From the NCBI RefSeq assembly GCF_040024445.1, contig NZ_CP157276.1, forward strand, positions 682,001-746,000: DNA of 64,000 bases, written 5' to 3'. Shown one piece after another: positions 54,612 through 62,445 of this stretch. The notes under the pieces are model-generated. The model saw nothing but the letters and a program-made list of their open reading frames with translations. It had not been told where the DNA came from and made no database searches. This stretch comes from Prescottella soli. GTDB taxonomy: Bacteria; Actinomycetota; Actinomycetes; Mycobacteriales; Mycobacteriaceae. Every line of letters begins with the position of its first letter. The first letter of the stretch is position 1. The position numbers and the translations under genes were made by a program.

Positions 54612-55877
54612 GTGTACCGTGCCGTAGTGTTCCTTCGACGATTCGAGCCGCGTACCGGCCGCACCACCGCCGAGGTCATCAACTTCGCGCTCTGGCCCCT
54701 CGCCGTGATGACGGTGATCCACCGGGTAGTCGTCAAGGCGGTCAACGGATCCGTCACCGACGACTTCTCGCCCGTGTACCAGGCGGCGTTGGCGTTCCTC
54801 AATCGTCGCGAGGTCTACACCGCCAACTTCAATTCGGTGGACCCGCACTACCTCTACCAGCCGAGTGGCACTCTGCTGCTGTCGCCGATCGCGCTCATCG
54901 ATCCCGAGAAGTCGCGCTGGCTGTTCATCCTGGCCAACGCGATCGCCGTCATCATCGCGCTGTATCTGCTGCTCAAGATGTTCGACCTGACGCTGAACTC
55001 GGTGGCCGCACCCATCCTGTTGTTCGCGGCGTTCTCGACCGAGACGGTGTCGAACACCCTCGTGTTCTCGAATGTCAACGGCCTGGTCCTGCTCGGCGAA
55101 GTCGCGTTCCTGCTCCTGCTGCTTCGCCGGAAGGACCTGTGGTCGGGTGCCGCGATCGGACTGACGTTGGCGGTCAAACCGATTCTCGCGCCACTGCTGT
55201 TGCTGCCGTTGGTGCGCGGCCAGTGGAAGGTGTTCGTCACCGCGATCGGCATTCCCGTCGTCCTCATGGCGGTGGCGTGGCCGTTGTCGGTCGATCCGAT
55301 GGATTTCGTCACCCACACGCTGCCGTATCTGTCGGAGTCGCGCGACTACTTCAACAGCTCGATCGTCGGCAACGGCACCTACTACGGCCTGCCGGTCGCG
55401 CTGATCTGGGCGCTGCGAATCACGTTCGCCGCCATGGTCGCGGTGTCGCTGTGGCTGCTGTACCGGTACTACCGGCAGGACGAGCTGTTCTTCGTCGCGA
55501 CTACGACCGGTGTGCTGATGGCGGCGTCGTTCCTGCTGTTGTCGCTCGGCCAGATGTACTACTCGATGCTGCTCTTCCCGCTCGTCATGACCGTCGTGCT
55601 GCGCAACTCGGTGATGCGGAACTGGCCGGCATGGCTCGCGCTCTACGGATGCCTCAGCGCGGACGAGTGGATCTCGCACCGATTCCTGGAGGCCGGCCGA
55701 GCCGCCGAATACCTCAAGCCCACGATGGGCTGGAGCCTGCTGCTCATCGTCATCTTCGCGGTTCTGGTCAACCGGTACCTCACCGCGAAGCGCGAGGGTC
55801 GCCTCGACCAGGGCATCGACCCGGACTTCCTCGTCGCCGACACCACCGCGGCCGCCCCGACGCCCGCCAAGGTGTGA
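54612..55877 (+). CDS. aftC: Arabinan alpha-(1,3)-arabinofuranosyltransferase
   Basis: A 421-residue GT-C membrane glycosyltransferase that uses decaprenylphosphoryl-arabinose to branch the arabinan of arabinogalactan and LAM. About ten TM helices. Conserved stretches with mycobacterial AftC include TDDFSPVYQAALAF (catalytic Asp pair), VDPHYLYQPSGTLLLSP, SNVNGLVLL, SRDYFNSSIVGNG and RNWPAWLALYG. GTG at 54612 is used; a second GTG at 54627 is equally possible and no ribosome site decides. Position is that of Rv2673. Confidence 0.93.
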   Translation: MYRAVVFLRRFEPRTGRTTAEVINFALWPLAVMTVIHRVVVKAVNGSVTDDFSPVYQAALAFLNRREVYTANFNSVDPHYLYQPSGTLLLSPIALIDPEKSRWLFILANAIAVIIALYLLLKMFDLTLNSVAAPILLFAAFSTETVSNTLVFSNVNGLVLLGEVAFLLLLLRRKDLWSGAAIGLTLAVKPILAPLLLLPLVRGQWKVFVTAIGIPVVLMAVAWPLSVDPMDFVTHTLPYLSESRDYFNSSIVGNGTYYGLPVALIWALRITFAAMVAVSLWLLYRYYRQDELFFVATTTGVLMAASFLLLSLGQMYYSMLLFPLVMTVVLRNSVMRNWPAWLALYGCLSADEWISHRFLEAGRAAEYLKPTMGWSLLLIVIFAVLVNRYLTAKREGRLDQGIDPDFLVADTTAAAPTPAKV

Positions 55878-55899
55878 CGCGGCCCGCGCCGCGTCGTAT

Positions 55900-55905
55900 T
55901 AGCGT
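55900..55905 (+). promoter_or_regulatory. -10 element placing msrB as a leaderless gene
   Basis: TAGCGT (TANNNT) ends seven bases before the msrB ATG, the spacing of leaderless mycolata transcripts. The only purine-rich run (GGAGG) is one base from the ATG, too close for use as a ribosome site. Confidence 0.45.
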
Positions 55906-55911
55906 GGAGGC

Positions 55912-56349
55912 ATGAGTTCCACACAGGATTCCGGCCTCCCCGAACCGCGATTTCGCCGCAACGACGGTGAGTGGCGCGCGCACCTGACACCTGAGGAGTA
56001 TCACGTGCTCCGTCAGGCCGGCACCGAGCCGCCGCACGTCGGCGAGTACACGAACACCAAGACGGAGGGCGTGTACTCGTGCCGCGCCTGCGGCGCCGAG
56101 CTGTTCCGCAGCACCGAGAAGTTCGAATCGCACTGCGGCTGGCCGTCGTTCTTCGATCCGTCCGACTCCGACGCGGTGATCCTGCGCTCCGACGACTCGC
56201 TGGGGATGCGCCGCGTCGAGGTCCTGTGCAGCAACTGCCACAGCCACCTCGGCCACGTCTTCGAGGGCGAGGGCTACCCCACCCCGACAGACCAGCGGTA
56301 CTGCATCAACAGCATCTCGCTCACGCTCCAGCCAGCCGACGGCTCCTAG
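55912..56349 (+). CDS. msrB: Peptide methionine-(R)-S-oxide reductase
   Basis: A 145-residue enzyme that reduces methionine-R-sulfoxide in proteins. Two CxxC zinc pairs (CRAC, CSNC), the GWPSFFDP substrate loop and the catalytic Cys in QRYCINSIS are intact. Length is normal. Likely leaderless. A terminator follows immediately. In M. tuberculosis the next gene would be a methyltransferase before hemQ; here an accessory insert starts. Confidence 0.96.
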   Translation: MSSTQDSGLPEPRFRRNDGEWRAHLTPEEYHVLRQAGTEPPHVGEYTNTKTEGVYSCRACGAELFRSTEKFESHCGWPSFFDPSDSDAVILRSDDSLGMRRVEVLCSNCHSHLGHVFEGEGYPTPTDQRYCINSISLTLQPADGS

Positions 56350-56356
56350 AACGGAG

Positions 56357-56393
56357 GATTGCCCCGGCGACGCCGCCAGTCGCCGGGGCAATC
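56357..56393 (+). terminator. Terminator of msrB
   Basis: 14-bp stem (56357-56370 with 56380-56393) and 9-base loop, beginning 8 bases after the msrB stop, followed by TCTCGTTTC. Confidence 0.85.
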
Positions 56394-56404
56394 TCTCGTT
56401 TCAC

Positions 56405-56434
56405 TACCTTGCTCACCAAGGTACTGCTACCTTG
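56405..56434 (+). promoter_or_regulatory. Triple TACCTTG/CAAGGTA operator over the padR promoter
   Basis: Three 7-base half-sites: TACCTTG (56405-56411), CAAGGTA (56417-56423) and TACCTTG (56428-56434). The middle one makes a perfect dyad with either flank (5-base and 4-base centres). The last half-site contains TACCTT, a -10-like element seven bases before the ATG at 56441, so binding would cover the promoter. Confidence 0.7.
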
Positions 56435-56440
56435 CTGTGC

Positions 56441-56803
56441 ATGAGTCCATCGGTCGAACGCCGCAGCCTGATCCTCCGAGGCGTGCTCGATATCTGCCTG
56501 CTCGCACTGCTTCGGGAACAACCCGTCTACGGCTACGAACTCACCGAGAGACTGGCCGAGCGGGACCTGCTGGTCGCGGGAGGTTCGTCCTACCCACTGC
56601 TCGCCCGCCTCGAGAAGGCCGGATTGGTCGAATCCGAAAGCCGCCGATCCGAATCGGGCCCGCCGAGGAAGTACTACTCGTTGTCCGACGCCGGCCGCAA
56701 AGCCCTTGCCGAGGGCACCGCCGAATGGTCCACGGTGGCCAAGAGTGTCACCGCACTACTTGATCCGATCTCGGAAACCACATCAGGGGAGGAATCAGCA
56801 TGA
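56441..56803 (+). CDS. PadR-family transcriptional regulator
   Basis: A 120-residue winged-helix regulator: LDICLLALLREQPVYGYELTERL recognition part, SSYPLLARLEKAGLVES wing region and the PPRKYYSLSDAGRKAL motif are canonical PadR. The ATG at 56441 lacks a ribosome site and sits seven bases after a -10-like TACCTT, so it is probably leaderless. It overlaps the next gene by ATGA. The triple half-site immediately upstream is its likely own operator. Confidence 0.92.
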   Translation: MSPSVERRSLILRGVLDICLLALLREQPVYGYELTERLAERDLLVAGGSSYPLLARLEKAGLVESESRRSESGPPRKYYSLSDAGRKALAEGTAEWSTVAKSVTALLDPISETTSGEESA

Positions 56804-57531
56804 TCGAGGTAAGCATCGAACGCACGGAACCGGCAGGGCCGGAAGACGGTCCGAAGATCCTGCGCGACGCCAAGCGCATTTGGCGCAGAGCGGGGGTTCG
56901 ACGCGTGGACCGCCGCGCTCTGCTCACCGAACTGTCGGACGAACTGACCGCAGCCGACGCCGACGGACTGCCCGCGAGCTCGGTGGTCGGCAACAATCGG
57001 GAAGAGACACTGCGGGCCTGGGCCGACGAGCGCGAACTGTCGGGGCGCTCCCTGCGCCTGCCACTGGTCGTTCCGGTAGTTCTCGGCGGCATCGCTGTCG
57101 GTTTCACGCTGCTGGCGGTGATCCTCTACACGGGATTCAAAACCCCGACCCCAGAGGAGTTGTCAGGGATCGGCAAGACGAGCGTCCTGCAGATCGAACC
57201 CGCATATCTCATCTTCGGCATCTACGCGGTCACGGGCGTGCTCGCCTACGTACTTGCCGTCGCAGGAGGTTTCGCAGCGTTGCGCCTGGTGCGCGACCCC
57301 CAAGCTGCCGACACGGCCCGGTGGCTCGCCGCCACCCTGCCCGCCGGCGCCGCCGTGGCAACGGCGGCGGGCGTCGGGGTCGCACGGATCCTGGGGTTCA
57401 CCACCGAGCCACGCACCTTCGTCGCAGTGATCGTCGCCGTGAGCGTGAGCCTCGTGGCGACGGTGGCGATTGCTCGCTACCTGGCGACGCGTCCGCGTGC
57501 CGCGAGCGAATTCAGCACGGCTGCCGCCTGA
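56800..57531 (+). CDS. Membrane protein coupled to PadR (HAAS-like head, four TM)
   Basis: A 243-residue protein: a soluble acidic N-terminal domain (about 1-85; LTELSDELTAADADG) of the kind found fused to membrane parts in PadR-linked operons, then four hydrophobic segments (about 87-110, 134-160, 172-195, 205-225). Not recognised as a transporter. Start overlaps padR by ATGA. Its last 55 bases overlap the convergent DUF1648 gene. Probably part of an envelope-stress or permease-regulating pair. Confidence 0.7.
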   Translation: MIEVSIERTEPAGPEDGPKILRDAKRIWRRAGVRRVDRRALLTELSDELTAADADGLPASSVVGNNREETLRAWADERELSGRSLRLPLVVPVVLGGIAVGFTLLAVILYTGFKTPTPEELSGIGKTSVLQIEPAYLIFGIYAVTGVLAYVLAVAGGFAALRLVRDPQAADTARWLAATLPAGAAVATAAGVGVARILGFTTEPRTFVAVIVAVSVSLVATVAIARYLATRPRAASEFSTAAA

Positions 57532-58484
57532 TCCGCGCCGTCGACGGTGACGGTGAACTTGGATCCGTCGCCGCGAGTCACGCGCAGCGCCGCGCCCGGG
57601 CGGATCAGCAGACCGACACCGTCGGGACCGACCCGGTAGCCGATGCCGCCGTAGCGGTTGATCAGCCCGATCTTTACGACGTCGGCGCGGGCGATCTCGT
57701 CGAGCGGGATCCGGCGTCGGCCACCGGTGAGGACGTACCGCGTCTCGAGGCCACGGCCGTCCACCACGACGTGCACGGGCGCGAGGGTAAGTCCCATCAG
57801 CAGCGCGCCGACGACCGCGGCGACCAGCAGCATCGGCACCGCGTCCTCGGACGCCGCCCAGACGACCGACACGACGATCACCACCGGGACCAGCGCGAGT
57901 ACCGTCGCGAGCCAGCGCGGCATCGCCGCCGTCCCCGTCCACACGACGGTCTCAGTATCGGCGAGATCCATCCGTGCCGCGTCCGACGGCGGGGCCACGG
58001 CGACCACCCCCACCGGATCGGGGCGCCCGACCAGCGCGGACCCGGCGACCGCCGCGACGATTCCGACGAGCACCGTCGGTACGAGCCACCATCCGGAGAA
58101 CGAGGCCTCTGACGCGTCGGTGAGGCCGCGCTGGGCGACGAGCATGCCGATCGGCAGGACCGCGACCGCGGTGCCGGTACCGGACGCGATCGCGGCCCCC
58201 ATCCGGGCCGCACGCACGTCACGCCGCGTGAGCAGCAACAGAATTCCGCCGAGGAGCACCGCGAAGACGAGCCCCAGCAATGGCGACCACTGCGCCGCAG
58301 CGCGTGAGGCGAAACCGTCCGCGGCCCCGCCCGACCCGAAGTGGATGGCGACCGGATCGGGCAGGTCGCCGGCCCATGCCGTGAGCACGGCGATCGAACC
58401 TGCCGCCGCGACCACCGGGACGAGCAACGCGCCGGCGAGGCCCCTGATCCACGAAACCCTCTGCGCCTGAATCGATTCGGTCAT
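57477..58484 (-). CDS. DUF1648-domain membrane protein
   Basis: A 335-residue membrane protein. N-terminal DUF1648 signature (DPVAIHFGSGGAADGFASR) after the first TM, further TM helices at about 70-90, 135-155 and 195-235, and a beta-rich PH-like C-terminal domain (about 240-330). Such proteins are common partners of YtrA-type GntR regulators. ATG start overlapping the gntR stop (ATGA), GGGAG 5-6 bases upstream. Convergent with, and overlapping by 55 bases, the PadR-linked membrane protein. Confidence 0.8.
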   Translation of the reverse strand: MTESIQAQRVSWIRGLAGALLVPVVAAAGSIAVLTAWAGDLPDPVAIHFGSGGAADGFASRAAAQWSPLLGLVFAVLLGGILLLLTRRDVRAARMGAAIASGTGTAVAVLPIGMLVAQRGLTDASEASFSGWWLVPTVLVGIVAAVAGSALVGRPDPVGVVAVAPPSDAARMDLADTETVVWTGTAAMPRWLATVLALVPVVIVVSVVWAASEDAVPMLLVAAVVGALLMGLTLAPVHVVVDGRGLETRYVLTGGRRRIPLDEIARADVVKIGLINRYGGIGYRVGPDGVGLLIRPGAALRVTRGDGSKFTVTVDGADQAAAVLNSLAARGRVAR

Positions 58485-58831
58485 GCCATCTCCCTTTTTA
58501 CGAGGTCGAGCAGGTCTGCAGCACTCATGCCGTGCCGCTTGGCCTCGGTGACGAGTCCGCGGACCGCGTCGAGCAACCGACTCCGGGCCGAAGCGTCCGC
58601 GGCCACCACTGCACCGCGCCCGCGGCGCAGTTCGATCAGCCCCTCGTCACGCAGCAGTTGGTATCCGCGGAGCACGGTGTGGATGTTGACGTCCAGCGAT
58701 GCCGCCAGGTCACGGGCGGAGGGCAACCGCTCCCCGACCGCGACCGAACCGTCGGCGATGGCGCCGCGCACGGACGCGGCGAACTGCTCGTACAGGGGTA
58801 CGGCGGACGACTGATCGATACGGATGAGCAC
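58481..58831 (-). CDS. GntR-family regulator, YtrA type
   Basis: A 116-residue regulator consisting of a GntR winged helix (PLYEQFAASVRGAIADG, LPSARDLAASLDVN, RGYQLLRDEGLIE) and a short helical dimerisation tail, as in YtrA. GTG start without a good ribosome site. A perfect 8-base inverted repeat lies just upstream (58844-58866). It overlaps the DUF1648 gene that it probably controls. Confidence 0.9.
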   Translation of the reverse strand: MLIRIDQSSAVPLYEQFAASVRGAIADGSVAVGERLPSARDLAASLDVNIHTVLRGYQLLRDEGLIELRRGRGAVVAADASARSRLLDAVRGLVTEAKRHGMSAADLLDLVKREMA

Positions 58832-58843
58832 ACACTCACCATA

Positions 58844-58866
58844 TTGTTCTAGTTCAAATAGAACAA
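58844..58866. promoter_or_regulatory. TTGTTCTA-N7-TAGAACAA dyad, candidate GntR/YtrA operator
   Basis: Perfect 8-base arms with a 7-base centre in an AT-rich patch unusual for this window. It lies 12 bases upstream of the gntR start on the minus strand and 2 bases from the stop of the molybdoenzyme gene. Confidence 0.65.
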
Positions 58867-58867
58867 G

Positions 58868-61165
58868 TCAGAGCGGCGGATCGAACGCCTTGATCGGAGG
58901 AAGTTCGTCGTCGAAACGCTCGACCTGCACCAGGACGTGCTGCCCCGTGCACCCGTGCGACAGGCGCGAGGCGCCCACGTCGGCGGTGAGCACGTTGGGG
59001 TTGCCGTGCACGCACATCGAGTCGGGGTCGGCCGGGTCGAGCGGGTCGTACCAGGCCCCCGTGGACAACTGCACCACCCCGGGTCGGACGTCGTCGTCGA
59101 GCACGAGGCCGGCGAGGCAGGCTCCGCGGTCGTTGAACACCCGGACCACGTCGCCGGCAGCCAATCCGCGTACGGCGGCGTCGTCCGGGTGCAGCCGGAT
59201 CGGTTCACGACCGTGAATCTTCGACGCCTGGCTGGCGGCGCCGTGGTCGAGTTGCCCGTGCAGGCGGGTCCTGGGCTGATTCGCGATCAGGTGCAGCGGG
59301 AAGGTTCGGGCGCGGTCGCCGCCGAGCCACTCGTCGGGCTCGTACCAGCGCGGGTGGCCGGCGCAGTCGTCGTATCCGAAGCCGTCGATGTCGGCGGAGA
59401 AGATCTCGATCCGCCCGCTCGGCGTGGTCAACGGGTTGCGCTGCGGATCGTCCCGGAACTCGGAGAAGAGGGACAGCCCATCCTCGGTACGCATCCGCAC
59501 GTGCCCGCGCTGCCAGAACTCGTCGAACTCGGGCGCCTCCACATGCGCCGGGTCCGCCAGCACGAATCCGCGCCACTGCTCGTACAGGTGCTCGATCCAC
59601 TGCTGCGCCTTACGGCCCTCGGTGAAGCGTTCCCCGAACCCGAGACGGTGCGCGAGCGCCGAGAACGTGTCGTAGTCGTCGCGCGCGTCGGCGTACCGGG
59701 GGGCTGCCTGGTGCATGGCGACCAGCAGCGGATCGTTGCGGGTGCACGCGAGGTCGTTGCGCTCGAGCGACGTGGTCGACGGCACCACGATGTCGGCGTG
59801 CCGGGCCATCGGCGTCCAATACGGCTCGTGCACGACGATCGTGTCCGGTCGGGCCAGTGCGCGCCGCAGCCGGGCCAGGTCCTGGTGGTGGTGGAACGGG
59901 TTGCCGCCGGCCCAGTAGACCAGGCGGGTCTCCGGGTAGGTGAGGCGCCGGCCGTCGAAGTCGAACTCCTCCCCCGGGTGCAGCAGCAGATCCGCGATCG
60001 CTGCCACCGGGATGAGGTCGGGCACCGGGTTGCTGCCCTGGAACAGCGTCGGCAGCGGGTACGGCACCGGGGCCAGTCCGGGCTCGTTCATCGACCCGTA
60101 GCCGTGGCCGAATCCGCCTCCGGGAAGCCCGATCTGGCCGAGCATCGCGGCGAGCGTCACCCCCATCCACGGGGCCTGCTCGCCGTACCGGACGCGCTGC
60201 AGCGACCAGGTCACGGTGACCATCGTGCGTCCCGCGACCATCCGGCGGGCGAGCGCGACGATGTCACGTGCAGGCACCCCCGACAGCGCGGACGCCCACT
60301 CCGGGGTCTTCGGAATGCCGTCGTCGGTACCGAGCAGGTAGCGCTCGAACCGGTCGTAGCCGACGCAGTACCGGTCGAGGAAGTCGTTGTCGTGCAGCCC
60401 CTCCGACGCCAGCACATGCGCGAGGCCGAGCATGATCGCGACGTCGGATCCCGGGATCGGCGCGATCCACTCGCACCGTCCGTGCAGGTCGTCGCGCAGG
60501 GGGCTGATCGAGACCACCTCGCCGCCGCGCTCACGCAGGCGGTCGAGACCGCCGCGGGTCGGGTGTTCGCTGGTGCCACCACTGTTGACGGCGGTGTTCT
60601 TCAGCGGCACTCCGCCGAAGCACACCATCAGATCGGTGTGGTCGGCGATGACGTCCCAGTTGGTGGAGCGGGCGAACAGCTTCCAGTGCGTGCCGACGAC
60701 GCGCGGCATGATGACGCCGGTCGCGCCGAGCGAATAGGTGTGCACCGAGCGGGTGTAGCCGCCGAGCATGTTGAGGAACCGGTGCACCTGACTCTGCGCG
60801 TGGTGGAACCGGCCCGCGCTCGCCCAGCCGTAGGAGCCCCCGAAGATCGCGCGGTTGCCGTGCTCGTCGACGACGCGGCGCAGCTCCCGCGCCAGCAGGT
60901 CCAGCAACTCGTCCCACGACACGGCCACGAACTCGTCGGCGCCGCGCATGTCGGACGGGCCGGGGCCGCGCTCGAGCCAGCCGCGCCGGACCGCCGGACC
61001 GGTGATGCGGGAGCGGTGCCGCACCGACCCGGGCAGGTTCCCCAGGATCGGGGACGGATCGGAGTCCCCCGTGTAGGGGTGCACCGCGCTCACGTCGCCG
61101 TCGGCCGCCTCCACCTCGAACATGCCCCAGTGCGCCATGTGCTGGTACCGCGCCGCCGAACTCAC
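58868..61165 (-). CDS. BisC/TorA-type molybdopterin S/N-oxide reductase
   Basis: A 765-residue bis-MGD enzyme of the DMSO-reductase family type III branch. There is no iron-sulfur cysteine motif at the N-terminus and no Tat signal, as in cytosolic BisC. The Mo-ligating serine is in HTYSLGATGVI; MGD-binding segments include YWAGGNPFHHHQDL and HEPYWTPMARHADIVVPSTTSLERND. E. coli BisC is about 775 residues. The GTG at 61165 has GAGG close by; ATG at 61138 is possible. Reduction of biotin- or methionine-S-sulfoxide is the expected role; it lies 2.5 kb from msrB. It follows the small secreted protein gene by 23 bases. Confidence 0.88.
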   Translation of the reverse strand: MSSAARYQHMAHWGMFEVEAADGDVSAVHPYTGDSDPSPILGNLPGSVRHRSRITGPAVRRGWLERGPGPSDMRGADEFVAVSWDELLDLLARELRRVVDEHGNRAIFGGSYGWASAGRFHHAQSQVHRFLNMLGGYTRSVHTYSLGATGVIMPRVVGTHWKLFARSTNWDVIADHTDLMVCFGGVPLKNTAVNSGGTSEHPTRGGLDRLRERGGEVVSISPLRDDLHGRCEWIAPIPGSDVAIMLGLAHVLASEGLHDNDFLDRYCVGYDRFERYLLGTDDGIPKTPEWASALSGVPARDIVALARRMVAGRTMVTVTWSLQRVRYGEQAPWMGVTLAAMLGQIGLPGGGFGHGYGSMNEPGLAPVPYPLPTLFQGSNPVPDLIPVAAIADLLLHPGEEFDFDGRRLTYPETRLVYWAGGNPFHHHQDLARLRRALARPDTIVVHEPYWTPMARHADIVVPSTTSLERNDLACTRNDPLLVAMHQAAPRYADARDDYDTFSALAHRLGFGERFTEGRKAQQWIEHLYEQWRGFVLADPAHVEAPEFDEFWQRGHVRMRTEDGLSLFSEFRDDPQRNPLTTPSGRIEIFSADIDGFGYDDCAGHPRWYEPDEWLGGDRARTFPLHLIANQPRTRLHGQLDHGAASQASKIHGREPIRLHPDDAAVRGLAAGDVVRVFNDRGACLAGLVLDDDVRPGVVQLSTGAWYDPLDPADPDSMCVHGNPNVLTADVGASRLSHGCTGQHVLVQVERFDDELPPIKAFDPPL

Positions 61166-61188
61166 GGACCTCAGTCTGCCAGCGGGGA

Positions 61189-61623
61189 TCACGGCACGAC
61201 GAAGACGCCCGTTCCGGCGATGATCTCGTAGCCCGTCGTCATCGACGCGGTCACGGGACCGGCACCGGTGTACACGCTGACCGCCTCGCTGTTGGGAACC
61301 ACCAGCATCCCGGAGGCTCCGGTGGCGAGGTTTCGCCAATGCATGTAGTAGCTGCCCTTGACGGTCGGCTCTCCCGGCTCGGCCGGGTATCGGGCGGGGA
61401 ACGTCACCATCCCGGGTGTCTCACCCGTGATCGCCGTCGGGGTGTAGGAGCAGAACGTGTGATACGCGCTGCATGCCCAGATGCCGGTGTTCACGACGAG
61501 GGGAATCTGGAAGGTGTTCACCGTGGGCGCGGCCGACGCCTGGGGAATCGGGCCCGATGCGAGCCCGGCCACGACGCCGGCCGTGACTACTCCCGCACCG
61601 AGAAGCCGTCGTGCACTCCGCAT
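61189..61623 (-). CDS. Small secreted protein of unknown function (paralogue of 1846-2265)
   Basis: A 144-residue exported protein. Signal peptide with a ASAAP cleavage site near residue 32; the mature part has a Cys pair (WACSAYHTFCS), a LATGASGM segment and a VFVVP C-terminus, matching the pattern of 1846-2265. No known domain was recognised. GAGAGGGG precedes the ATG. It is followed 23 bases later by the molybdoenzyme gene on the same strand, though a functional link is doubtful because one is secreted and the other cytosolic. Confidence 0.7.
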   Translation of the reverse strand: MRSARRLLGAGVVTAGVVAGLASGPIPQASAAPTVNTFQIPLVVNTGIWACSAYHTFCSYTPTAITGETPGMVTFPARYPAEPGEPTVKGSYYMHWRNLATGASGMLVVPNSEAVSVYTGAGPVTASMTTGYEIIAGTGVFVVP

Positions 61624-61702
61624 CGCAATGCCCCTCTCGTGGGCCCGCAAGTGTGTGCTCAGGATACGAAGCCAGACCCGCCTCGCGTCGACGTACGCAC
61701 GA

Positions 61703-61735
61703 AAACACCCCGCACCTGTCCGGTGCGGGGTGTTT
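61703..61735 (-). terminator. Terminator of the hemE-hemG-hemQ operon
   Basis: Perfect 14-bp stem (61703-61716 with 61722-61735) and 5-base loop, 10 bases after the hemQ stop; on the minus strand it runs into TGTTTTCG, a short T-run. Confidence 0.9.
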
Positions 61736-61745
61736 AGGTGTCGGA

Positions 61746-62441
61746 TCAGGGCAGCGAGTTGACCAGCTGCTCGACGCTCACGCGCGGACCCGTGAAGAAC
61801 GGCGTCTCCTCGCGCACATGCATGCGGGCCTCGGTCGCGCGCAGGTCGCGCATCAGGTCGACGATGCGGTCGAGCTTCGGGGCCTCGAACGCGAGGATCC
61901 ACTCGTAGTCGCCGAGTGCGAACGCCGGGACCGTGTTGGCGCGGACGTCCGGGTAGGTGCGGCCGGCCATGCCGTGATCGGCGAGCATCTTGCGGCGGTC
62001 GGCGTCGGGCAGCAGGTACCACTCGTAGGAGCGCACGAACGGGTACACGCAGATATAGTCGCCCGGCTCCTCGCCAGCGATGAACGCCGGGACGTGGCTC
62101 TTGTTGAACTCGGCGGGACGGTGCAGCGCGACGTTGGACCACACCGGGTCGCTGGCCTGGCCCAGGTCGGTGGTGCGGCGGAAGTCCGCGTACAGCTTCT
62201 GCAGATCCTCGAGGCGCTCCGCGTGCGTCCAGATCATGTAGTCGGCGTCGGCGCGGACACCCGCGACGTCGTAGATGCCGCGGACGACTGTGTCGGTGTC
62301 CTCGTAGGAGGCGAAGAAGTCCTGCGCGTTCTTCACCGCGGCGGCGCGGTCCTCACCGAGGACGCCGGGCTGAGCCTGGAAGACCGAGAACATCGCGTAG
62401 CGAAGGGTGGAATTGAGCTTGTCGAAATCGAGGCGTGCCAT
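61746..62441 (-). CDS. hemQ: Coproheme decarboxylase (HemQ, chlorite-dismutase family)
   Basis: A 231-residue enzyme for the last step of the Gram-positive haem route, converting coproheme to haem b with peroxide. The proximal His is in [13 protein letters not shown] and the catalytic Tyr region is [13 protein letters not shown]. No chlorite-dismutase arginine context was seen. Starts 5 bases after the hemG stop, with GAGG adjacent, so it belongs to one transcript with hemE and hemG. Same order as Rv2676c-Rv2678c. Confidence 0.95.
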   Translation of the reverse strand: MARLDFDKLNSTLRYAMFSVFQAQPGVLGEDRAAAVKNAQDFFASYEDTDTVVRGIYDVAGVRADADYMIWTHAERLEDLQKLYADFRRTTDLGQASDPVWSNVALHRPAEFNKSHVPAFIAGEEPGDYICVYPFVRSYEWYLLPDADRRKMLADHGMAGRTYPDVRANTVPAFALGDYEWILAFEAPKLDRIVDLMRDLRATEARMHVREETPFFTGPRVSVEQLVNSLP

Positions 62442-62445
62442 GGCC

